A stretch of DNA of 64,000 bases from Oligoflexia bacterium (GCA_019694465.1 JAIBBV010000007.1:19135-83134), one strand, 5' to 3'; counted from the first letter of the stretch, positions 34,864 through 44,865 are shown. The notes: generated from the sequence alone by a model not told the origin. Numbers and translations: made by a program.

Positions 34864-35460
34864 ATGACGGATAATAAGCAATCAACTCCCAATCGCTTAC
34901 AAGCGAACGTGTCGCAGGTTTCAATGGCAGGGCTTTTAATTTGTGCCCTGCTTGTCTGCGTCTTGCGCCTCCTGGGCCGCACCTGGTGGTGCAGCTGCGG
35001 GGAGTTAGCTGTGTGGGCCTGGGACGTAAACAGTCGTCACAATTCCCAGCATATTGTGGACTGGTACTCCTTCTCGCATGTGTTGCACGGCGTTATATTT
35101 TACTGGCTTTTATGGCTCCTATTTAGAGGCAAGTCCTTAGCACTGCGTCTTTTAGCAGCTATGGCAATTGAGGCGAGCTGGGAAATAGCCGAGAACTCCC
35201 CGTTTATTATCGAGCGATACCGCTCTGCGACCATTGCCTTAAACTACTATGGAGACTCAATCCTCAATTCGCTGAGCGATGTTGGCATGTGCTGCTTTGG
35301 ATTTTACCTGGCTGCACGCTTATCAGTGCGTACAAGCATCATATTGTTTGTTGCGGTTGAGTTATTCCTTCTGGTGATGATTCGGGACAACTTAACGCTT
35401 AATGTGCTGATGCTGCTATGGCCAATCGACTCTATAAAGGCTTGGCAAAGCATGAGCTGA
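34864..35460 (+). CDS. DUF2585 (UPF0314) membrane protein
   Basis: A 198-residue inner-membrane protein with about five hydrophobic segments. It carries the strong family signature: GRTWWCSCGE, SQHIVDWYSFSHVLHG, IEASWEIAENSPFIIERYR and YYGDSILNSLSDVGMC. The family is conserved mainly in alpha- and some other proteobacteria, and its function is unknown. It stands alone between the divergent AlaX gene and the purF end. Confidence 0.85.
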   Translation: MTDNKQSTPNRLQANVSQVSMAGLLICALLVCVLRLLGRTWWCSCGELAVWAWDVNSRHNSQHIVDWYSFSHVLHGVIFYWLLWLLFRGKSLALRLLAAMAIEASWEIAENSPFIIERYRSATIALNYYGDSILNSLSDVGMCCFGFYLAARLSVRTSIILFVAVELFLLVMIRDNLTLNVLMLLWPIDSIKAWQSMS

Positions 35461-35531
35461 ATGACAACAGAAAATACCCGATACGGTTAAAACCGTAATT
35501 GAATACAACCTGGCATCACGCCCCGACCTTA

Positions 35532-36965
35532 TTACACGACCTTAAACAGCGGCTTTTGTCTTTCTTCGTAATCAACCGGCGCCCCAATTGGATACTTGCC
35601 AGAGAAGCATGCATCGCAGAACTTCCCCTGAGTGGACTGTACCGCCCGATACATTCCATCCATGCTGAGATAGGCCAAGGAATCCACCATGATAAACTTT
35701 GCGATCTCATCTGTGCTTTGACGTGCAGCAATCAGCTCATCTTTAATCGGAGTGTCGATCCCATAATAGCAAGGGTCAGTCGTCGGCGGAGAGGAAATAC
35801 GCATATGTACTTCGCGTGCCCCAGCGTCCCGCAACATTTTGACTAACTTGCGAGAGGTCGTGCCGCGCACGATCGAGTCATCCACAACGACTATCGACTT
35901 CCCTGCTAATACATCAGCGTTGGCATTTAGCTTAATCTTAACACCAAAGTCGCGAATCGACTGCTTGGGCTCGATGAATGTCCTGCCCACATAATGGTTA
36001 CGAATTAGGCCCATCTCGAGTGGAATTCCAGAAGCCTGCGAGTAGCCCACTGCCGCAGTAAGTCCAGAGTCAGGCACGGGCACCACGTAATCAGCCTTAA
36101 CTGGGTGCTCCTTAGCCAACTCAGCTCCTAAGCGCTTACGCACCATATAAACATTGCGACCAAAGACGCTCGAGTCAGGACGCGCAAAGTAAATGTATTC
36201 GAAAATACACGGGGATTCCTTGGCGTGCCCGAACGGGAAATAGCTTTTAATGGAATTTTTTCCTGTGACCTCAATAATCTCGCCTGGCTCCACATCACGC
36301 ACATAACGCGCACCAATAAGGTCAAAAGCACAGGTTTCAGAAGCGAACACTACCGTGTCATCCAACTGTCCCATGCAAAGCGGGCGCAGGCCGTTGGGAT
36401 CTCTAACCGCCAGCAAGCGATCATCAAAAAGCATTAGTAGTGAATACGCTCCCTGTACACGCTTGAGCGAATTGATTACTCGTTCAATCAGAGGAACATT
36501 CAGGGGGCTGCGTGCAAGCAGATGCAGGAATACCTCTGTATCGGAAGTAGCCGAAAAAATCGCGCCCTCTTCGATTAGCTCTTGGCGCAAAGGATCCGCA
36601 TTAACCAAATTTCCATTGTGAGCTACCGCCAGTCCGCCGCAGTTTATATCTGCAAAAAATGGCTGCACGTTGGCTAATCGATGACCACCAGCGGTGGTGT
36701 AGCGCACGTGACCAATCGCGCTCTCGCCGGGCAACTTCGCAAAGTCAAAATCAGAGAAGACTTCTTGTACCAGGCCAAACCCTTTATGTAGCGAGTGTGT
36801 CGTCTCACCGTTGTGACGAAACGCGGCCACCCCCGCCCCCTCTTGCCCTCTGTGCTGTTGCGCAAAGATTCCCAAATAGGCCAGATTGGCGGCCTCCTTG
36901 TTATTCCAAATGCCGATTAGCCCGCATTCTTCGCGAAACTTATCCAATTCTTCCATAATGACCAT
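35532..36965 (-). CDS. purF: Amidophosphoribosyltransferase
   Basis: This enzyme makes phosphoribosylamine from PRPP and glutamine, the first step of purine synthesis. A short propeptide ends at Glu13, so cleavage exposes nucleophile Cys14 (CGLIGIW), the Bacillus-type arrangement. The class II glutaminase domain has QHRGQEGAGV and TSDTEV, and the phosphoribosyltransferase domain has the PRPP loop VVVDDSIVRGTTS. A cluster of cysteines (CDACFSGKYP at the end) may bind an iron-sulphur cluster as in the Bacillus form. The start follows AGGA by nine bases. The gene lies 11 bp after purL on the same strand. Confidence 0.95.
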   Translation of the reverse strand: MVIMEELDKFREECGLIGIWNNKEAANLAYLGIFAQQHRGQEGAGVAAFRHNGETTHSLHKGFGLVQEVFSDFDFAKLPGESAIGHVRYTTAGGHRLANVQPFFADINCGGLAVAHNGNLVNADPLRQELIEEGAIFSATSDTEVFLHLLARSPLNVPLIERVINSLKRVQGAYSLLMLFDDRLLAVRDPNGLRPLCMGQLDDTVVFASETCAFDLIGARYVRDVEPGEIIEVTGKNSIKSYFPFGHAKESPCIFEYIYFARPDSSVFGRNVYMVRKRLGAELAKEHPVKADYVVPVPDSGLTAAVGYSQASGIPLEMGLIRNHYVGRTFIEPKQSIRDFGVKIKLNANADVLAGKSIVVVDDSIVRGTTSRKLVKMLRDAGAREVHMRISSPPTTDPCYYGIDTPIKDELIAARQSTDEIAKFIMVDSLAYLSMDGMYRAVQSTQGKFCDACFSGKYPIGAPVDYEERQKPLFKVV

Positions 36966-36976
36966 TCGTGCTGTTC

Positions 36977-39217
36977 CTAGCGCATAAGCCCGGACAAACC
37001 TTCACTCCAGGCACAATACGCGCGCTCTAGTTCGATCGTTGCAAAGCCTTTAATATCTATATTTGACCCGCCTACTTTTCCGACCGCGCTTATGGCCACG
37101 CTGGCCTCAGCCAGTCTGGTTCTGATCTTCTTCTCGTTCTCAGCTGAACAAGAAACGATATAGCGAGCCCCAGACTCAGCAAACAATAGGCCGTCTTTTC
37201 TGCCCGCATAGTTTTCAACCGCCAGCTGGCAGCCTCGTTTCGAATAAGTTCCGAAGCAGCACTCAGCCAAAGCAATCGCCAACCCGCCGCTCGAAACGTC
37301 ATGGCATGAGCGCAACAAGCGCCTGTCTATAAGATCACGCACCGTTTTTGCCGTCTTGATCTCCTCTGCGTACTTAAGCTCCGGCAAGCGCCCCTTTTCG
37401 ACACCCGCGTACTGCGCCAAATATTCTGAACCACCTAGCTCGTCACCATTGGTGGCCCCCAGCACTAGCACTACGTCGCCATCGTTCTGAAAATTGATTC
37501 CAACTACCTTGGAGGCATCTTCGATAAGACCCACTACCGCCAGCAATGGCGTGGGATAGATCGGCTTACCTTTTGTCTCGTTGTACAGACTCACATTGCC
37601 GCTAACTACCGGAACCTCGAATGCACGCGCTGCATCACATAGACCGCGCACAGCCTCTGCGATTTGCCACATGCCTTCGGGCCGCTCTGGACTTCCAAAA
37701 TTTAAGTTATCGGAAATACCGATCGGCGTAGCTCCAACTGCGGTGATATTTCGACAGGCCTCAGCTAAGGAGAGCGCAGCGCCCTGACGTGGATCAATCG
37801 AGCAATAGCGGGAATTACAATCTAGTGTCATCGCAATTCCCTTTTCTCGCTTTCCACCAGGGTTCTTCACGCGCACAACCGCTGCGTCACCACCTGGGTG
37901 AACGACCGTATTCGAGCGCACTGTCGAGTCATACTGACTGAATACGGGACGGCGAGAACATAAATTAATTGAGCCCAGCAAGCTGAGCCATACCGCGTTC
38001 AAATCCTCAGCTTCCGGTATGGTGGTGGGATCAAACTGAGAACGCTGTTCATAATCAACCGGTGCCTTCTCTGGCCAACGGTATTGCGGCACAGAGGAAG
38101 TTAACAAAGACGCAGCCAGTGAGGACACTAACTCCTGGTGCCAGTAGAGCTCAACGTTCTTGCCTTCAATTACTTCACCGATTTGCACTGCGTCGAGTTC
38201 CCAGCGCTCACAAATGCGCAAGACTTCCGCAACACGCTTTTTCTCAACTACCAAGAGCATGCGCTCCTGAGATTCAGAGAGCATTATTTCGTACGGATTC
38301 ATGTTGGTCTCGCGTTGCGGCACGCGATCCAAGTGCAAGCGCACACCGGTGCCAGCGCGATCGGCCATTTCGTAGGTAGAGCTAGTCAAACCAGCCGCAC
38401 CCATGTCCTGAATGCCGACTACTGCTCCGGTTTCCATCACTTCTAAGCAAGCTTCTAGCAGAAGTTTCTCGGTGAAAGGATCGCCTACTTGCACTGTTGG
38501 ACGTTTCTCGTCTGAGTCATCATTGAACTCTTCGGAAGCCATGGTGGCGCCATGAATCCCATCTCGTCCGGTCTTTGAACCTAAATAAATGATGGCGTTT
38601 CCCACTCCCGCGGCTCGCCCCAGAAAGATTTTGTTCTTGGCAACCAGGCCGATGCAAAAAGCGTTTACTAGGCAATTTCCGCTGTAGGTCTCATGGAACC
38701 ACAACTCACCACCGACTGTAGGAATACCCATACAGTTGCCATAACCACCAATTCCACTAACAGCCCGGCTTAATAAGTAGGATGTACGTGAATTGTCGGC
38801 AGTACCAAAACGTAGTGCATTCATTAGGGCCAAAGGTCTAGCACCCATCGTAAACACGTCACGCAGTATGCCACCGACACCAGTGGCTGCGCCCTGATAC
38901 GGCTCTATGAAGGAGGGATGATTATGGCTCTCCACCTTAAAAGCGACTGCCAGTCCGTCGCCAATGTCGACTACGCCAGCATTCTCACCGGGTCCCTGAA
39001 TTACGCGCTCCCCTTCAGTCGGCAGGTTGCGCAAGTGCACCTTGGTGCTCTTGTATGAGCAGTGCTCGGAATACAACGCGGCACAGACGCCTAGCTCAAC
39101 CATGTTGAGGCCACGCCCAAGAAGCTCGCCCAAATTTTTAAATTCTTCGGCTGTTAAGCCGTGCTGAAGCGCATCATCGAGAGTTGCTGTATCAGACCAT
39201 TTTTTAGCTTCAGCCAT
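36977..39217 (-). CDS. purL: Phosphoribosylformylglycinamidine synthase subunit PurL
   Basis: The 746-residue catalytic subunit of FGAM synthase, small type (separate PurQ and PurS subunits expected elsewhere). It converts FGAR to FGAM with glutamine-derived ammonia and ATP. Features are [14 protein letters not shown] near the start (His/Lys for nucleotide), the [10 protein letters not shown] loop, [10 protein letters not shown], and the C-terminal AIRS-like domain with [13 protein letters not shown] lies ten bases before ATG. It is followed by purF, forming a purL-purF operon; purQ and purS are not in this window. Confidence 0.95.
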   Translation of the reverse strand: MAEAKKWSDTATLDDALQHGLTAEEFKNLGELLGRGLNMVELGVCAALYSEHCSYKSTKVHLRNLPTEGERVIQGPGENAGVVDIGDGLAVAFKVESHNHPSFIEPYQGAATGVGGILRDVFTMGARPLALMNALRFGTADNSRTSYLLSRAVSGIGGYGNCMGIPTVGGELWFHETYSGNCLVNAFCIGLVAKNKIFLGRAAGVGNAIIYLGSKTGRDGIHGATMASEEFNDDSDEKRPTVQVGDPFTEKLLLEACLEVMETGAVVGIQDMGAAGLTSSTYEMADRAGTGVRLHLDRVPQRETNMNPYEIMLSESQERMLLVVEKKRVAEVLRICERWELDAVQIGEVIEGKNVELYWHQELVSSLAASLLTSSVPQYRWPEKAPVDYEQRSQFDPTTIPEAEDLNAVWLSLLGSINLCSRRPVFSQYDSTVRSNTVVHPGGDAAVVRVKNPGGKREKGIAMTLDCNSRYCSIDPRQGAALSLAEACRNITAVGATPIGISDNLNFGSPERPEGMWQIAEAVRGLCDAARAFEVPVVSGNVSLYNETKGKPIYPTPLLAVVGLIEDASKVVGINFQNDGDVVLVLGATNGDELGGSEYLAQYAGVEKGRLPELKYAEEIKTAKTVRDLIDRRLLRSCHDVSSGGLAIALAECCFGTYSKRGCQLAVENYAGRKDGLLFAESGARYIVSCSAENEKKIRTRLAEASVAISAVGKVGGSNIDIKGFATIELERAYCAWSEGLSGLMR

Positions 39218-39358
39218 GTGCGATGTCCCTCAATTCACAGCGCGTAGAATAGGCGTTCAACAATGGTATTCATAGTCTCATCAAGCAGTAATGATCACGA
39301 TGGACGCAGCTATGGGATTAGAACGATGAATTACCTGGAAAACGCTGGGACTATACAC

Positions 39359-39364
39359 TATAAT
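39359..39364 (+). promoter_or_regulatory. Candidate -10 element
   Basis: A perfect TATAAT with a weak CTGGAA 18 bp upstream lies about 99 bp before the ATG at 39463. It could drive the small gene there. The -35 match is poor, so the call is tentative. Confidence 0.3.
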
Positions 39365-39462
39365 TGCGAGGCCTGTAAATTCACGTAGGGCAAGGATTTT
39401 TTGCTGGTCTCTACGTAGTTTTCCGCACGCTCGCAGCTTGGACATTAAACTTGGTGTCACCT

Positions 39463-39687
39463 ATGAAAAATCGCACAAGGATTCGCCCATTGGCTCGTAA
39501 AACTAAGGTAGAAACTATTGTAATTGAGGACGAACAGCTGTTGTCTCCTCATTCCTACTGCCTTTTGCCAACCGGTTTCTTCGATCGCGCCTTGGGAATT
39601 CCAAATGATGGACCTGATAAAAAGGTCCTCACAGTAGCGACCTGGGATGGACGCACTGTGATGTCGATCAATACAAAGGTTTCGTAA
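39463..39687 (+). CDS. Small basic protein of unknown function
   Basis: A 74-residue protein if it starts at the ATG at 39463; a TTG at 39451 would add four residues. The N-terminus is basic (KNRTRIRPLARK), and the rest is mixed with no recognised motif. No good ribosome site is visible, so this may be a spurious frame, but an upstream TATAAT and the lack of any other gene in the 500-bp gap support it. Inverted repeat GGTCCATC/GATGGGCC follows the stop. Confidence 0.35.
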   Translation: MKNRTRIRPLARKTKVETIVIEDEQLLSPHSYCLLPTGFFDRALGIPNDGPDKKVLTVATWDGRTVMSINTKVS

Positions 39688-39737
39688 GGTCCATCACCAA
39701 ATCCATTATGCGATGGGCCGCAGAGAGGACTTTCCAC

Positions 39738-40121
39738 TCAAAAACTAAATGGCGAATCACCAAATTTTGTAAGGCAATTGTCGCACTGCGAATTCTTTAA
39801 GGCTAAGCTAGCCAAAAATTCCTCACACGAGACTTCCCGGAACGATCCACCAAAACTCAAAGAGAAATGGTGTGAGCACGGCTGACACATCCGTCCTACA
39901 TGGGTAGCATAGCAATTCCTCCCCATCTCATATGGACCTTTAGGAAACATCTGCTTATCCACGTAGCAAGTCGTAAAGCTGCGATCGAGGCAATTTCCCA
40001 CACACTCGTCTTCCAACGCCTTACATCGACGAGCATTATCAGCAGCGGTAGGAAGTTCATGCGGCTGGCAGGCGACAAGCGCCAGCAACAAAAGGATTAA
40101 CATGTTCCGAGCGCGTCTCAT
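39738..40121 (-). CDS. Cysteine-rich lipoprotein
   Basis: A 127-residue protein beginning at the ATG at 40121; an upstream ATG exists but gives an N-terminus without a signal. The signal is a basic start followed by ILLLLLALVAC, a good lipobox. The mature protein has about ten cysteines, with CRRxx-C-C spaced clusters (CKALEDECVGNC, CQPC, CDNC), which indicates multiple disulfides on the envelope surface. No family recognised. It is divergent from the FabD operon. Confidence 0.6.
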   Translation of the reverse strand: MRRARNMLILLLLALVACQPHELPTAADNARRCKALEDECVGNCLDRSFTTCYVDKQMFPKGPYEMGRNCYATHVGRMCQPCSHHFSLSFGGSFREVSCEEFLASLALKNSQCDNCLTKFGDSPFSF

Positions 40122-40297
40122 CTCGATGGAGCTCTCAAGTTTGCACTTTTTGAACAATTACAACCGCTTATACAGTAGTCCTAGTTTTAGTTCACGGGAA
40201 GAGCAATTAAGGCCCAATAGGCGACTTTTCTTAAACAAACCGCTATAGTACCTCGCCACGCAGTATGCGTAACAAGATTGGAAGGGATGCGGTAAAC

Positions 40298-41224
40298 ATG
40301 GCAAACAAGCTAGCTCTTATTTTCCCAGGACAGGGCTCTCAGCGGCCCGGTATGGCCAAGGACTTTTACGAGGCCTACCCAGAGAGCAAAGCTGCCTTCG
40401 ACACAGCTTCGCAAGCCTTGGATTTGGACATGCCAAACCTTTGCTTTACTGAAAATGAGCAATTGAATCAGACTGAGTTTACACAGCCCGCTATTCTGAC
40501 CGCGGAAATCGCGATATGGAGCGCACTCCATAAAGCATACCCCAATCTGCAGCCCTCTGCCTTTGCAGGACACAGTTTAGGTGAATACACAGCGCTAGTT
40601 GCTGCCGGAGTCATGCAGTTAGCCGATGCAGTTAAAATTGTACGCAAACGCGGTGCTTTAATGCAACGTGCAGTACCATTAGGTGTCGGAGCAATGGCTG
40701 CCCTCGTGCTCGACAACATTACTTCCACCGATTGCGCGGCACTTGTACGCGGTGCCGGGGCCGAGGTGGCAAACTTGAACTCCCCTGCTCAATTTGTAAT
40801 TAGCGGAAAAAAAGAAGCAGTCGAGGCTGCCTGTAGCACGGCGACACAGAAGATTGAAGGCTTGCGCGCAATTCCGCTTAACGTAAGCGCTCCCTTCCAT
40901 TCTAGCTTGATGCGCCCAATCGAAGCTGAATTCCGTCAGTATCTCTCCTCTTTCTCAGGCAATATGCAGCTTGAGCGAGCCTCAACTGTACTATCCAATT
41001 TTACTGGCACTTTCCACACTGCCGCGAGCCTGGTTGATTCGCTGGTTAGTCAAATTTCAGGTTCAGTACAGTGGCTAGCCAACATGAATGCGCTCGCTGC
41101 ACTGGGTGGAGATATCCTTGAAATTGGCCCTAACCGCGTGCTCTCAAAGTTCCTCAGCACGATTGGAGCAAACGCCAAATCAATTATCGACATGAAGTCC
41201 GCACAAAAGGCTCTGGCCGCTTAA
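40298..41224 (+). CDS. fabD: Malonyl-CoA:ACP transacylase
   Basis: A 308-residue enzyme that loads malonyl groups onto acyl carrier protein. GQGSQ lies at 11-15 and the nucleophile Ser93 in GHSLGEY at 91-97, with the later NSPAQFVISG and FHSSLMRP (catalytic His) motifs. Start at ATG 40298, with GAAGGG about ten bases upstream; an in-frame ATG at 40265 would add 11 residues. It is the first gene of an eight-gene lipid operon that ends at the terminator near 46300. There is no ketoreductase gene in the operon, so it may draw on the main cell pathway or make a special acyl chain. Confidence 0.92.
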   Translation: MANKLALIFPGQGSQRPGMAKDFYEAYPESKAAFDTASQALDLDMPNLCFTENEQLNQTEFTQPAILTAEIAIWSALHKAYPNLQPSAFAGHSLGEYTALVAAGVMQLADAVKIVRKRGALMQRAVPLGVGAMAALVLDNITSTDCAALVRGAGAEVANLNSPAQFVISGKKEAVEAACSTATQKIEGLRAIPLNVSAPFHSSLMRPIEAEFRQYLSSFSGNMQLERASTVLSNFTGTFHTAASLVDSLVSQISGSVQWLANMNALAALGGDILEIGPNRVLSKFLSTIGANAKSIIDMKSAQKALAA

Positions 41225-41244
41225 TCGCAATGGAGAACTTGCCA

Positions 41245-42177
41245 ATGTTCAATAATAAAAAGTACTGGGCTTTGATCCTAGGCGGCTCAAGTGGCTTCGG
41301 CTTAGCAACTGCAAAAAAACTGGCCCGCAGCGGCATGAACATTTGCATCGTGCATCGCGATCGTCGCGGCTCGCTACCACGCATCGAAAAAGATTTCGAA
41401 GAAATAAAAGCTAGTGGTGTGCAGTTTTGCAGCTTTAACCTAGACGCCCTCAGCGCTGAAGGACGTAGCAACGTGCTAAGCGAACTCCCCGGCTACCTTA
41501 ACGGTGGCAAAGTTAGACTGCTGCTGCACTCGATCGCCTTTGGTAATTTAAAGCTACTTGCGCCGTTAAAGCCAGAATCTCAAGCCAATGCCGCACAGCT
41601 ACTTGCTGACAAACTGGGACTGGAACAGACAAAGTTGCAAAGCGCAATTGATGAGCTCTTTGCACAGGGTTCGGCTGAACTCGCCAGCGTAGCTACTCCG
41701 CCACGTTATGACAGTGAACTGCTGCTGCGCGACGAGGAGCTTTCTGAGACCATTTATTCCATGGGCACTAGTCTTTTGAGCTGGACGCGCGAGATCTTCG
41801 CGAATTCCCTATTTGCGAACGATGCTCGAGTTATTGGGCTGACCAGCGAAGGAAATGAAGTTTCTTGGTATGGATATGCTGCCGTCAGCGCAGCTAAGCT
41901 TGCGCTCGAGTCAATTTCTCGTAGTATCGCTAGGGAATTTGCCGTGCACGGCATTCGTTCAAACATTGTACAACCAGGGGTAACAGACACCCCTGCCTTA
42001 CGGCTAATTCCTGGCAACGGCCATCTGATGGCTCATGCTAAGCTTAAGAATCCATTTGGCCGCCTAACTACGCCTGAAGATGTCGCTAATGTTATCTGCT
42101 TGCTTGCTAGCGACGAGGCAGCGTGGATAAATGGAGCACTCATCCGTGTTGATGGCGGAGAATGCATTTCCGGTTAG
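41245..42177 (+). CDS. FabI-like enoyl-ACP reductase (SDR)
   Basis: A 310-residue SDR with GGSSGFG at 13-19 and an active site Tyr211-x6-Lys218 (YAAVSAAK), the enoyl-ACP reductase spacing of FabI/FabL rather than the Y-x3-K of ketoreductases. It is longer than FabI (262) by an insert of about 50 residues (105-160). It would reduce the double bond left by the dehydratases below. Start at 41245 because GGAG lies nine bases upstream; the ATG at 41230 overlaps that site. It follows fabD by 20 bp. Confidence 0.75.
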   Translation: MFNNKKYWALILGGSSGFGLATAKKLARSGMNICIVHRDRRGSLPRIEKDFEEIKASGVQFCSFNLDALSAEGRSNVLSELPGYLNGGKVRLLLHSIAFGNLKLLAPLKPESQANAAQLLADKLGLEQTKLQSAIDELFAQGSAELASVATPPRYDSELLLRDEELSETIYSMGTSLLSWTREIFANSLFANDARVIGLTSEGNEVSWYGYAAVSAAKLALESISRSIAREFAVHGIRSNIVQPGVTDTPALRLIPGNGHLMAHAKLKNPFGRLTTPEDVANVICLLASDEAAWINGALIRVDGGECISG

Positions 42178-42198
42178 AATATTTAAGAGAGGAAAACA

Positions 42199-42789
42199 GT
42201 GAAGTTCGAAGAATTTAGGGCTCGCACGTACCTGACCAAGGAAGAAATCCTTGCCAATTGCTACAACCGACTAATCGAAGATGCGCCGGCAGACATTCTG
42301 CGCTTACCCGCACCGCCCATGCTGATGATCGATCGCGTTACACTCGTAGAACGTCAGGGCTCTAAAGGCAGAATTATAGCTGAGAAGGATGTACGTATTG
42401 ACGACTGGTTCTTCCACTGTCATTTCCTAGGCGATCCTGTGCAGCCTGGCTGCCTGGGGGTAGATGCGATTTGGCAATTGATCGGTCTATACATCTGCAT
42501 GGCCGGTGGCACAGCTCCGGGGCGAGCGCTGGGCTGTAAGGAAGTAGAATTCTTTGGCCAAATCCGTCCGCACAACAAACTTATTCGTTACGAACTAGAC
42601 ATCCGACGTTACACCTACATGAGCGAGCAAGGTGTTGCCATCGCAATTGGAACTGGTCGAGTGTACGTGGATAACGAGCATATTTACACAATTCATGACG
42701 CCAAGGTCGGTAGTTTTCGCGGAATCGCCTATCCGGACTATCCTCTGCGATCGGAAAACTCCGTTGGTGGAGTGATGGAACGTTCATAG
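42199..42789 (+). CDS. fabA: FabA-like 3-hydroxyacyl-ACP dehydratase
   Basis: A 196-residue hotdog-fold dehydratase. The catalytic pair is His75 in FFHCHFLGDP and Asp89 in GCLGVDA, spaced 14 apart as in E. coli FabA (His70, Asp84). LPAPPMLMIDRV at 36-47 is also a FabA signature. FabA enzymes can isomerise trans-2 to cis-3 acyl chains to start unsaturated fatty acids, but FabB is absent here, so the role may differ. GTG start after AGAGAGG with six bases spacing. It is about 24 residues longer than the E. coli protein, mainly at the N-terminus. Confidence 0.88.
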   Translation: MKFEEFRARTYLTKEEILANCYNRLIEDAPADILRLPAPPMLMIDRVTLVERQGSKGRIIAEKDVRIDDWFFHCHFLGDPVQPGCLGVDAIWQLIGLYICMAGGTAPGRALGCKEVEFFGQIRPHNKLIRYELDIRRYTYMSEQGVAIAIGTGRVYVDNEHIYTIHDAKVGSFRGIAYPDYPLRSENSVGGVMERS

Positions 42790-42804
42790 ATGTAGGAGGT
42801 GCGG

Positions 42805-43278
42805 ATGACGGAAATTGTAAACCCAGCTACTCCAGAAGAATGCGCTCAGGTGCTGGAACTGCTCCCGCAAAAGGAGCCTTTCCGTTTCATCGATAAGATT
42901 CTAGAGCTATCGGAAACGCATATCGTAACTCAGCGCCGCTTTCGCCCTGATGAGTATTATTATCGTGGGCATTTCCCAGGCGAACCAATCACGCCTGGCG
43001 TGATCCTAATCGAGACCATGGCCCAGGCTGGGTTGGTCGCTCTGGGAATCTATATAGTGCTTAAGATCGACCCCAGCCTGCAGCGGCGCGCCCTATTCAC
43101 GGACTGCCAGATTGATTTTGCACAAGTTGTGCGGCCCGGAGAGCTAACGACTATACGCGCCGAGCGTATATACTGGCGCCGCAACAAATTGCAATCAAAG
43201 GTTGAACTTACACTCTCGAGTGGAGAAATCGCAGCACACGGGATAGTGTCAGGCTATGCGATGGAGTTGAGAAGGTGA
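42805..43278 (+). CDS. fabZ: FabZ-like 3-hydroxyacyl-ACP dehydratase
   Basis: A 157-residue hotdog-fold dehydratase with His56 (RGHFPGEP) and Glu70 (VILIETMAQAG), spaced 14 as in FabZ (His49, Glu63). It would remove water from 3-hydroxyacyl-ACP. Start at ATG 42805, five bases after GGAGG; a GTG two codons earlier overlaps that site. It follows FabA by 15 bp and overlaps the KS gene by one base (TGATG). Having both FabA and FabZ types in one operon is unusual. Confidence 0.88.
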   Translation: MTEIVNPATPEECAQVLELLPQKEPFRFIDKILELSETHIVTQRRFRPDEYYYRGHFPGEPITPGVILIETMAQAGLVALGIYIVLKIDPSLQRRALFTDCQIDFAQVVRPGELTTIRAERIYWRRNKLQSKVELTLSSGEIAAHGIVSGYAMELRR

Positions 43279-44555
43279 TGAACAAGCAAAGACGAGTAGT
43301 AGTTACAGGTTTGGGAGTAATTGCACCAAATGGCGTTGGCCTCAAAGAATACGAGGCAGCTCTACGCGCCGGGCGCAGCGGCATACGCAAGGTTGCCAAG
43401 CTGGAAGAGCTAAACTTCCGCTGCCAAGTCGGCGGCGCTCCGCAAGGCGTTCGCGACATGGTGCATAGCTACTTCTCCGACGAGGATCTTTTGGCGATGA
43501 ACGAAGCCATGACTTATAGTGCCATGGCTGCCATCGATGCCTGGCGTGATGCCGGACTTACTGTGCCAGCGCGCGACGACAACAACGTACAGTGGGATAC
43601 TGGGTGTATTATCGGATCCGGACTCTCCGGTATCGACACTACCGCTTCGGTTTTAGTTCCAAATATCGACGCCAAGCGCGTGCGACGCATGGGCAGCACA
43701 GTAGTCGAGCAGACCATGGCCAGCTGTGTTTCGGCTAAATTAAGTGGTTTGCTAGCGCTTGGTAATCAAGTCAGCACAAATTCGAGCGCCTGCAACACTG
43801 GCACGGAGGCGATTCAGGACGCCTTCCTGCGCATTAAGTGTGGACTCGCTGAGCGCATGTTGGCTGGGGGCGTTGAGGCCGCTTCGCCCTATATCTGGGG
43901 CGGATTCGATGCCATGCGTGTGCTGAACTCAGGCTCTAACGATCAACCCGAGAAAGCTTCACGTCCAATGAGCCAATCTGCCGGCGGCTTTATCCCTGGC
44001 TCAGGTGCGGGAGTGCTTGTGCTTGAATCACTTGAGAGTGCGCAAGCACGCGGCGCCCGCATATACGCTGAAGTTCTGGCGTGTTTCGTAAACTGCGGCG
44101 GCCACCGCATGGGTGGCAGCATGACTGCCCCGAATTGTGAATCGGTAAAGCGTTGCATACGCGGAGCAGTACAAATGGCGGGCATCTCGCCAAGTCAGAT
44201 TAGCACCATTAACGGCCACCTGACCGCTACCATGGGTGACCCTCTGGAAGTCAAAAACTGGGCTGAGGCTTTGGGGCTTGGGCCAGATAAGCTCCCCCCT
44301 ATTAACTCGACCAAATCCATGATTGGGCATGCCCTTGGTGCTGCCGGCGCCCTAGAGGCAGTTGCAACAGTTCTGCAATTACATAAGGGGTTTATCCATG
44401 CCTCTATTAACTGCGAAGATGTGCATGAGGACATTAAACCGTTTGCATCCAGTATTCCGCACCAAACCATTGAAAGGCCTCTAGAGATAGCCGCCAAGTC
44501 CAGTTTCGGCTTTGGGGACGTCAACGGTTGTTCAATTTATCGGAAATGGATATAA
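43278..44555 (+). CDS. fabF: Beta-ketoacyl-ACP synthase II (FabF type)
   Basis: A 425-residue condensing enzyme with Cys172 (SSACNTG), His314 (NGHLTAT) and His351 (KSMIGHALGAAG), the complete Cys-His-His triad in FabF order and spacing. FabF elongates acyl chains by condensing malonyl-ACP with acyl-ACP. The usual THGTGTP context is altered to NGHLTATMGDP, as in specialised KS enzymes of polyene or polyketide-like pathways. Start overlaps the FabZ stop (TGATG). The leader of the next gene (ACP) begins 62 bp later and contains a hairpin. Confidence 0.9.
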   Translation: MNKQRRVVVTGLGVIAPNGVGLKEYEAALRAGRSGIRKVAKLEELNFRCQVGGAPQGVRDMVHSYFSDEDLLAMNEAMTYSAMAAIDAWRDAGLTVPARDDNNVQWDTGCIIGSGLSGIDTTASVLVPNIDAKRVRRMGSTVVEQTMASCVSAKLSGLLALGNQVSTNSSACNTGTEAIQDAFLRIKCGLAERMLAGGVEAASPYIWGGFDAMRVLNSGSNDQPEKASRPMSQSAGGFIPGSGAGVLVLESLESAQARGARIYAEVLACFVNCGGHRMGGSMTAPNCESVKRCIRGAVQMAGISPSQISTINGHLTATMGDPLEVKNWAEALGLGPDKLPPINSTKSMIGHALGAAGALEAVATVLQLHKGFIHASINCEDVHEDIKPFASSIPHQTIERPLEIAAKSSFGFGDVNGCSIYRKWI

Positions 44556-44571
44556 CACGGGCTTAATTTAT

Positions 44572-44587
44572 GCCCCCAGGCGGGGGC
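44572..44587 (+). promoter_or_regulatory. GC hairpin before the acyl carrier protein gene
   Basis: GCCCCC and GGGGGC with a 4-base loop (AGGC) lie 16 bp after the FabF stop, 31 bp before the ACP start. There is no T-run, so it probably modulates translation or mRNA stability, as the ACP is needed in excess. Confidence 0.35.
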
Positions 44588-44617
44588 CTGTGATAGTCGT
44601 TTTAGGAGAGCCGTTCC

Positions 44618-44863
44618 ATGAATAAAGAGTTATTCGACAAGGTAGTTGAAATTATCAGCCCCTTCGCAAAGAACAAGGATGCTCTTAAATCCGTGAACGC
44701 AAATTCGAACTTCTTGAAGGATCTTCAAGTTAGCTCCTCACGCTTGGTTGATATCATTTTGGCCTTCGAGGACAAGTTCGGTATCACAATCGGCGATGAT
44801 GAAGCCGACAAGATTGAGACCGTTGGAGCTGCAATTGAGCTGATTCAAGCCAAGTCCGCCTAA
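44618..44863 (+). CDS. Acyl carrier protein, atypical DSL motif
   Basis: An 81-residue acidic helical protein. AGGAG lies nine bases before ATG. By alignment, Ser40 is the phosphopantetheine site, but the usual Asp-Ser-Leu is Ser-Ser-Ser (39-41) in DLQVSSSRLVD, which changes the PPTase contact. It likely serves the FabD to FabF enzymes around it and is activated by the PPTase encoded three genes later. It differs from the standard housekeeping ACP, which should be elsewhere. The name acpP is withheld for this reason. Confidence 0.85.
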   Translation: MNKELFDKVVEIISPFAKNKDALKSVNANSNFLKDLQVSSSRLVDIILAFEDKFGITIGDDEADKIETVGAAIELIQAKSA

Positions 44864-44865
44864 AC

